Notes under the pieces: generated by a model
What the model was told of the DNA's origin: nothing
Database searches by the model: none
What the model saw: the letters and a program-made list of their open reading frames with translations, nothing else
NCBI GenBank assembly: GCA_944474755.1
Contig: OX104117.1
Location: 42,921,222-42,985,221, forward strand
Direction: 5' to 3'
Source of the DNA: Limnoperna fortunei
Lineage: Eukaryota; Mollusca; Bivalvia; Mytilida; Modiolidae
Length of the DNA: 64,000 bases
Shown: positions 60,901 to 64,000 of the stretch, piece after piece
How positions within the stretch are numbered: position 1 is the first letter of the stretch
How the letters are laid out: every line of letters begins with the position of its first letter
Position numbers and translations under genes: made by a program

Positions 60901-61581
60901 TACACCTATAATGCTAAATTACATAAAAATGGAGAGAAAAGTATACCTGTCCACGGATTTTTTTGGGGAAAATTACCTTAAAGTTTAAGAATGGTTTTTC
61001 TACTTTCATTTCAGTGTTGTGGTCACATTGTACCACATTACACACTTTAGGAAGTGCTTCCACTGTAAAGACATTGACTGGAAAAAAATATATTCTTGTT
61101 CTACAGTAATGCCATACAATTCAAAATATCCAACTCTTAAGAAATAGCAGTTATAAGCAAAAGCAGAAACAAAAGAGAAAATTGGGACTATTTTTTCATC
61201 CTGCCATCTTTTGACATGCACCGGAAATTCATTACATGAATAGGATAATGACCCCTTAATTATAAATACAGATTTATCTTGATAACAACTTAACTATGAA
61301 TACCTTGATAGCATTTTAATCAGTGTGTTTGGGTTACATCCTTGTACTACATCTGCATTTTCCAATTTAAATTGGTGATGTCTCCACCATTTTGCTAACG
61401 CTGTGTTGGCTAAGCTCTCTTTCTTGTCATACTTAGATCTTTTGGTCAAGTTTTCAGAACCAACATGATGCACTTTATGTTTAGTAGGTTTTTGTTCAGA
61501 TTTTATCTCCAATTGACTGTCTGTTATTGGCCATTCTGTGATCATTTCTATGTCATCATCCTCTGATTTGTTCCCACTCAT
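45983..61581 (-). CDS. JmjC-domain (cupin) 2-oxoglutarate oxygenase with one TPR
   Basis: A predicted Fe(II)/2-oxoglutarate-dependent oxygenase of the small JmjC group (KDM8/HSPBAP1/JMJD6-like); substrate unknown, no ortholog assigned. Exons in coding order: 61304-61581, 57629-57804, 57077-57192, 52141-52279, 51470-51676, 47782-47929, 46785-46939, 45983-46242. Sum 1479 nt, 492 residues; all junctions are GT-AG and in phase. Residues 1-92 are acidic then basic, without a known domain. Residues 119-152 (GDVHAALGTFQERIGNVEKA...) fit one TPR. The JmjC fold starts near 191. Iron ligands are H337 and D339 (ELHVDAFGSNFW) and distal H418 (PAGCPHRVEN); K353/K354 in QGKKRWLFF suits co-substrate binding. 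The start MSGNKSEDDD is chosen over an upstream in-frame ATG because a likely splice acceptor (TTTCAAAG) lies between them. Introns carry a LINE, MITEs and a pogo-like element. Confidence 0.88.
47183..47563 (-). other. Unrecognised 126-codon open frame in a JmjC-gene intron
   Basis: Starts MQNLEKFVSVVELVLNC and ends YFTSIEI, with several Cys residues and no known domain. It is unusually long for the AT-rich surroundings and lies in the intron between exons 47782-47929 and 46785-46939, same strand. It could be a gene fragment, a retroposed piece or chance. A small hairpin (TTGGCAACTA/TAGTTGCCAA) sits just upstream near 47595-47625. Confidence 0.25.
48394..48458. repeat. 65-bp palindrome
   Basis: Arms of 31 bp (AGGAATACTTCAAATTTTTG then AACGGATTATA) match in inverse with two differences, with almost no loop. 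It is followed closely by the 202-bp tandem duplication and may be one end of the same element. Confidence 0.75.
48487..48896. repeat. 202-bp tandem duplication
   Basis: 48487-48688 and 48689-48896 are near-identical (start TCAATTTTTGCGGTTAAAAC; common GATGACGTGGTGGAACT; end ATAGATTTNATTTATTTACA). The second copy has an extra GTCACGCAA-like insertion near 48763 and lacks a few bases near 48830. It lies in a JmjC-gene intron. Confidence 0.8.
48963..49260. promoter_or_regulatory. Cluster of E-box and CRE-like sites in an intron
   Basis: CACGTG occurs at 48963-48968 and 48982-48987, each inside TCACGTGATC. CATGTGACGTC (49224-49234) and GACGTCACATG (49250-49260) form an inverted pair of CRE-like TGACGT cores. 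CACGTG binds bHLH factors and TGACGTCA binds CREB/ATF factors. Whether these sites act here is unknown; they may simply be transposon ends. Confidence 0.3.
49488..49592. repeat. Three identical 35-bp tandem units
   Basis: ACATCATCTGTTCTCAATAT plus GTATGTGTAATTAAC recurs at 49488, 49523 and 49558 without visible change, a recent minisatellite expansion. Confidence 0.9.
50002..51430 (-). mobile_element. 5'-truncated non-LTR retrotransposon (LINE), frameshifted
   Basis: On the minus strand the C-terminal half of a reverse transcriptase: EEGVRQGGVLSGLLYLIFIN, then SLADDIACVS (the YADD site reads LADD), then thumb-region text LPTALYGCEMW. The frame breaks near 50500 and resumes as RYILDYMLDGYFPEKDAW, ending with a Cys/His motif CAYCNRSF...HACLNC. 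The 3' end is a GAAT-type repeat tail (TTCATTCATTCATTC at 50002-50016). The endonuclease part is absent. It is inserted in the JmjC-gene intron starting about 40 bp after the donor of exon 51470-51676. I cannot name the clade. Confidence 0.85.
51677..52140 (-). other. JmjC-gene intron, nothing recognised
   Basis: Short AT-rich intron between exons 52141-52279 and 51470-51676; no repeat or gene seen. Confidence 0.5.
52448..54534. mobile_element. MITE-like element with TTACTGTGGTTTCATT ends, interrupted
   Basis: The left end TTACTGTGGTTTCATTTTTA and the right end (reverse complement) TTACTGTGGTTTCATTTATT are inverted matches, each followed by TTCGTG and, further in, CCACGAA-type text. Between them lies AT-rich filler plus a nested array element (53320-54210). 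No open frame. Pairing of the two ends as one element is inference. Confidence 0.45.
53320..54210 (-). mobile_element. TATACCC-ended array element, five ~161-bp units
   Basis: On the minus strand: TATACCCTTGCTCGACAGAG pairs with its partner in GGGGGTATAT, then GTCTGTCCGTTCGTCCGTCC, then GGTTTCCGGATGATAA. The core array is marked by GGACTGTGACCTTGAAAT at about 53360, 53521, 53690, 53851 and 54012 (steps 161, 169, 161, 161). The far end is ATACCCCCGC at 53321. It belongs to the same family as 16602-16905. Confidence 0.7.
54640..55098 (-). repeat. Diverged array of three ~150-bp units
   Basis: CATGGTA recurs near 54652, 54797 and 54954, with AAAAGAGAAACAA and TATCAAAA between. GGACGGACAGATAGAC ends the array at about 55058-55073, like the GTCCGTC runs of the other array elements. 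No hairpin end is obvious. Confidence 0.5.
55420..56305. mobile_element. Pogo/Tigger-like non-autonomous DNA element
   Basis: The ends CAGTAGTCCCCCTCTTATA (55420-) and TATAAGAGGGGGACTACTG (to 56305) are perfect 19-bp inverted repeats with TA on both sides (55418-55419 and 56306-56307), as in the Tc1/mariner/pogo group. The motif GTGGTC recurs inside both ends. The interior (886 bp in total) has only short frames, for example 55625-55879 (-), without a recognisable transposase. It lies in a JmjC-gene intron. Confidence 0.85.
56690..57020 (-). repeat. Third copy of the 955-2060 repeat family
   Basis: Reverse-complement match to about 960-1230: GCTCCCAAGTCTGTAAAATT, GTGCACAACTTCAATACATT, GAAGTTTCAGAGATTTGGGT and ACTATAACCCAGGTTTGCAC. 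It ends 57 bp before the JmjC-gene exon at 57077. Confidence 0.6.
57805..59069 (-). other. JmjC-gene intron 1, proximal part
   Basis: AT-rich. A stretch near 58930-58975 (AACCACGAAAATTGAC ... TTTCACAGTA) resembles the ends of the 52448-54534 element. Nothing else is recognised. Confidence 0.4.
59070..59535. mobile_element. MITE with GGTCATTATCC ends, copy 1
   Basis: AGAGGTCATTATCCT at the left and AGGATAATGACCCCT at the right are inverted repeats. TTA lies on both outer sides, compatible with a 3-bp TTA duplication (PIF/Harbinger-like), though a TTAA site cannot be excluded. The 93-codon frame inside is shared with copy 2 and has no known domain. Confidence 0.7.
59536..60799 (-). other. DNA between the two MITE copies, nothing recognised
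   Basis: AT-rich intron sequence without open frames of note. It is bracketed by direct copies of the same element, but each copy has its own inverted ends, so an LTR-type element is unlikely. Confidence 0.5.
60800..61256. mobile_element. MITE with GGTCATTATCC ends, copy 2
   Basis: Nearly identical to 59070-59535 in the same orientation. The visible changes are loss of 9 bp (around TTTCACTTA) and one T/G change in TTTTTTTGGG. The right end CCCCTTAA lies 48 bp from the donor of the first coding exon of the JmjC gene (61304). Confidence 0.75.
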
Positions 61582-62674
61582 GTCTCCTTTGAAATAATAT
61601 ATGACATATGTAATAGAGATGTATACTGTACATGTAGCCAACAGCCTATATTAATCAGGGAATGAAAAGAAATACAGACTTGTAAAATATTTAAATTCGA
61701 AAAAATTAGGTTTATTAAGTTTATTAGAGTACCTATAATAATCATGCCAAAAATATGTAAATAATTATCAGTCTATTATTATTATTATTATTATAGCTTC
61801 TTCCAACCCTCCGACTTCCTCATTTTGTTGTACATGATAGTTTTATGGCTAGAGCCGTCGGGAAAGATGACCTACACAAGTTGACAATACTGTATGTCCA
61901 CCGAATAAGAAGGCCATAATTGTTTTATTAAACTGAACAAATCAAGATAGACCAACTTTATAGACCAAAAAAGGTGTTATTTCTCATAATTATGTGTTTT
62001 CAAAACTTCGTTGACATCCATTATTGCAAATTCAAATAATACAAACTGTTTCCAATTATTGATTACGCGAGTTTAATGAATTAGGATTGTCCAGGTCGAG
62101 GAATGGGATTGTCACCCTGTGTCAAGTTTCCCATCAGGTGACTCCCAGGGTGACAATAGTATTGACTCCCTGTTTCCGTTTCGGTTTTGAGGTTGTCACC
62201 CTCTGCATGCAAATTTTTAGCGTTGTCTAGGAAGACATCTCATTTATAAAAGTCATGTGTTGTTTTGACCTAATGTGTTTTTTTAAGTGAATTTAATAAG
62301 AAATGTTGTCGTCCCATTTCTTTTTCTGTCTGTCTCTTATTCTCCCTCCTTATATAGGACCTATTAAGTCCTTGCATGAATGTTTTGGCAAGCCATGTGA
62401 CATGTTCATACCATTTCAACTTTCATTTCATTTCTGGTCAGTAGGTTTTAATGTCCCATGGCTTGTCCAATTCTTGTTTTCACTGTTCATGATGTGAAGT
62501 TTATATTTATTATTAAAAAATGTATACTTAAAATAAACTAGTTCACTAAATGTCTGTCAGTTTCTCAAAAATAAAGCTACACATCATAGTTATAGTCAAA
62601 AACTTCAACACTTCCACTAATATTTTCTAAATAAATGCCAACTTAGTCATGGGTCAAAATATTGTGTATACAAA
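61582..62674. other. 5' flank of the JmjC gene
   Basis: Probably holds a 5' UTR exon and the promoter; TTTCAAAG near 61587-61594 (minus strand) looks like an acceptor just before the start codon. An (ATT)n run lies at about 61777-61794, and GGGTGACAATA/TTGTCACCCT blocks recur near 62110-62200. A 64-codon frame at 62303-62497 is unrecognised. Confidence 0.45.
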
Positions 62675-64000
62675 CTAGAGGCTCCCAGGAGCCTGTATCG
62701 CTCACCTGAACCTGAAACCAAACAACCCTTTTTTATACAGCTTTTCTTTGCTATAAGGAATTGCCCAACACTTCTGCAAAAATCATTAATTTTGACCTTT
62801 TAAGGGAAATAACTCCTATAATGAGGAGCTTTTGATGCTTAGAGGGAGAAGGGAGGTTCACTTCAAATTTGCTGTACCTGTTATACTTTTTTAACTATCA
62901 GTCGAAAACTCTCTAGACTCCCCCCCCCCCTTTTTTTTAATTTTTTCTATTTTAAGCCAACATAGCTATGTAGGTAGTCAGGTGTCATGATTTGCACAAT
63001 TTTGGTAGAGGACGTCCTAAAGATGATGTGTGCAATGTTTCAAAGCAGTCCTTTCATTGGTTAAAGAGGAGAAGATTTTTTAAAATCAAGTAAAATTGAT
63101 TAAAAAAATGTTCAAGGAGAATAATTCCTAAAAGGTTCATCATACAATCTTGACCCTAAGTCATTTTTGTAGCCCTCATAGAGCAGAACAATTAAGCAAT
63201 GCTAATTTTTTCTCTAGTTCTAATAATTTTTAAGATTTTGAGGTAAAAATGTCAATAATGATCAATTGCGGCAATTAAAGGGCAATAACACCTATAAGAA
63301 GTCATCATACAACTTTGACACAATGGAGTGTTTTGTAGAGCTTTAGATGCTAAAGAAGGGTGGTCTCTTCAGTTTTCCTGTATCTGTTATACTTTTTGAA
63401 CTATAAGCAAAAAACTGTATTTTGACCCCTCTGTTCTATTTTTAGGCCCCGTGCGGGATCCAGGTGGCTAAAAGAATAGACCGCAGTCGTGCTAGCTTGT
63501 CGTAAAAGGCGACTAAATAGCACCCAGTACCCTGACCGGCGTGTCAGGTCGGTTTGCCTAAAGACAGACTGGGATGTGTGCCCCAGGTGGTTGAATGGGG
63601 TACCCCTGGCAAGCTGGGGTTGTCAGGCCATAATACGGAAAACCTGACCGCAAACCATATTAGTGCACCGTGTTGGGAAAAATGCCACGTTCCTCACACG
63701 TTAAAGAACGCTGCTGTAGTATTCGCTATGAGTAGGGATTTCGATCCCGCTACAGGAGGCTAAATTGTCCGACCCTATCCATCCTCCCATTTGCCAGTGG
63801 CAATCTAAAATCCGTTACCCCTATTTTTCCTTGTGTCCCATCCCATTTTCATTCATCATTATTTCATGTTAATTTTATCATCAATTTCATGTTCATCGCC
63901 TGAATATAGCTGAAATATTGCTGCTCGGGCGTTAAACACCATTAATCAATCAATCAATCTATTTTCAGCCATGGCGGCCATGTTGGTTGGTCTGAGGCCA
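62675..64000 (-). mobile_element. Helentron-like array element, copy 4 (runs off window)
   Basis: CTAG at 62675-62678, hairpin GGCTCCCAGGAGCC and TGTATCGCTCACCTG form the same 3' end as copy 1, in reverse. The core matches the reverse complement of the copy 1 array (AAAGAGGAGAAGATTTTTTA; CAGAACAATTAAGCAATGCT; CATGGCGGCCATGTTGGTTG). It is interrupted by a retroelement at 63446-63959, and its 5' end lies beyond the window. Confidence 0.72.
63437..63968 (+). mobile_element. SINE-like retroelement nested in copy 4
   Basis: The insert 63446-63959 (514 bp) starts GCCCCGTGCGGGATCCAGG and ends GCGTTAAACACCATTAATCA with an ATCA-repeat tail. Flanks TATTTTTAG (63437-63445) and TATTTTCAG (63960-63968) are a 9-bp target duplication with one change. 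A B-box-like GATTTCGATCCC lies far from the start, so no normal tRNA promoter is evident. The last 50 bp resemble the tail of the tRNA-derived SINE. Confidence 0.7.

Noticed and set aside
59070..61256. An LTR retrotransposon (two direct ~460-bp repeats 1.3 kb apart)
   Set aside because: Each repeat has its own inverted ends and the interior has no gag/pol frames; two MITE insertions explain it better.

Overview
This is a stretch of an animal nuclear genome, not a microbial one. The genes are split by GT-AG introns, the DNA is AT-rich, and about half of the window is repeats. The proteins are metazoan, including a ciliary doublet-microtubule protein. The repeats (tandem arrays of roughly 146-178 bp inside small mobile elements, tRNA-derived SINEs, a ZMYM-type hAT element) look molluscan, most likely bivalve. 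That last step is inference from repeat style, not a database match.

Four genes can be assembled exon by exon with consistent splice phases. (1) CHMP6 (ESCRT-III, + strand, 4405-13763; its first exon lies outside the window). (2) ATG12 (ubiquitin-like autophagy conjugator, + strand, 17627-27767, four exons, complete, 132 aa). (3) CFAP52/WDR16 (WD40 ciliary protein, - strand, 30106-37050, twelve exons, complete, 679 aa). (4) An unnamed JmjC-type 2-oxoglutarate oxygenase with one TPR (- strand, 45983-61581, eight exons, 492 aa). CHMP6 and ATG12 are in tandem, ATG12 and CFAP52 are tail-to-tail, and CFAP52 and the JmjC gene point the same way. CHMP6 and ATG12 both act in endosome/autophagosome membrane work, but nothing here shows joint regulation.

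Most other structure is transposon-derived. A 3.5 kb hAT element (40660-44190) has matching termini and a perfect 8-bp target duplication; its transposase reads through apart from one frameshift, and it sits inside a SINE. There is also a 5'-truncated LINE, a pogo/Tigger-like element with TA duplications, a pogo-type transposase remnant in ATG12 intron 1, several foldback/MITE elements, and SINEs with target duplications.

The most unusual pattern is a set of about ten elements with one modular plan: a terminal hairpin, then a short CG-rich run (GTCCGTC-type or GGC), then a tandem array. Four of them (8826-10774, 23074-25240, 26157-27395, 62675-end) share nearly the same ends, including a hairpin followed by CTAG as in Helitron/Helentron elements, yet enclose different arrays. 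CHMP6 also carries a near-identical 180-bp tandem duplication of an exon with its splice acceptor, and two similar array elements bracket its second exon. No tRNA or rRNA genes and no CRISPR arrays were seen.
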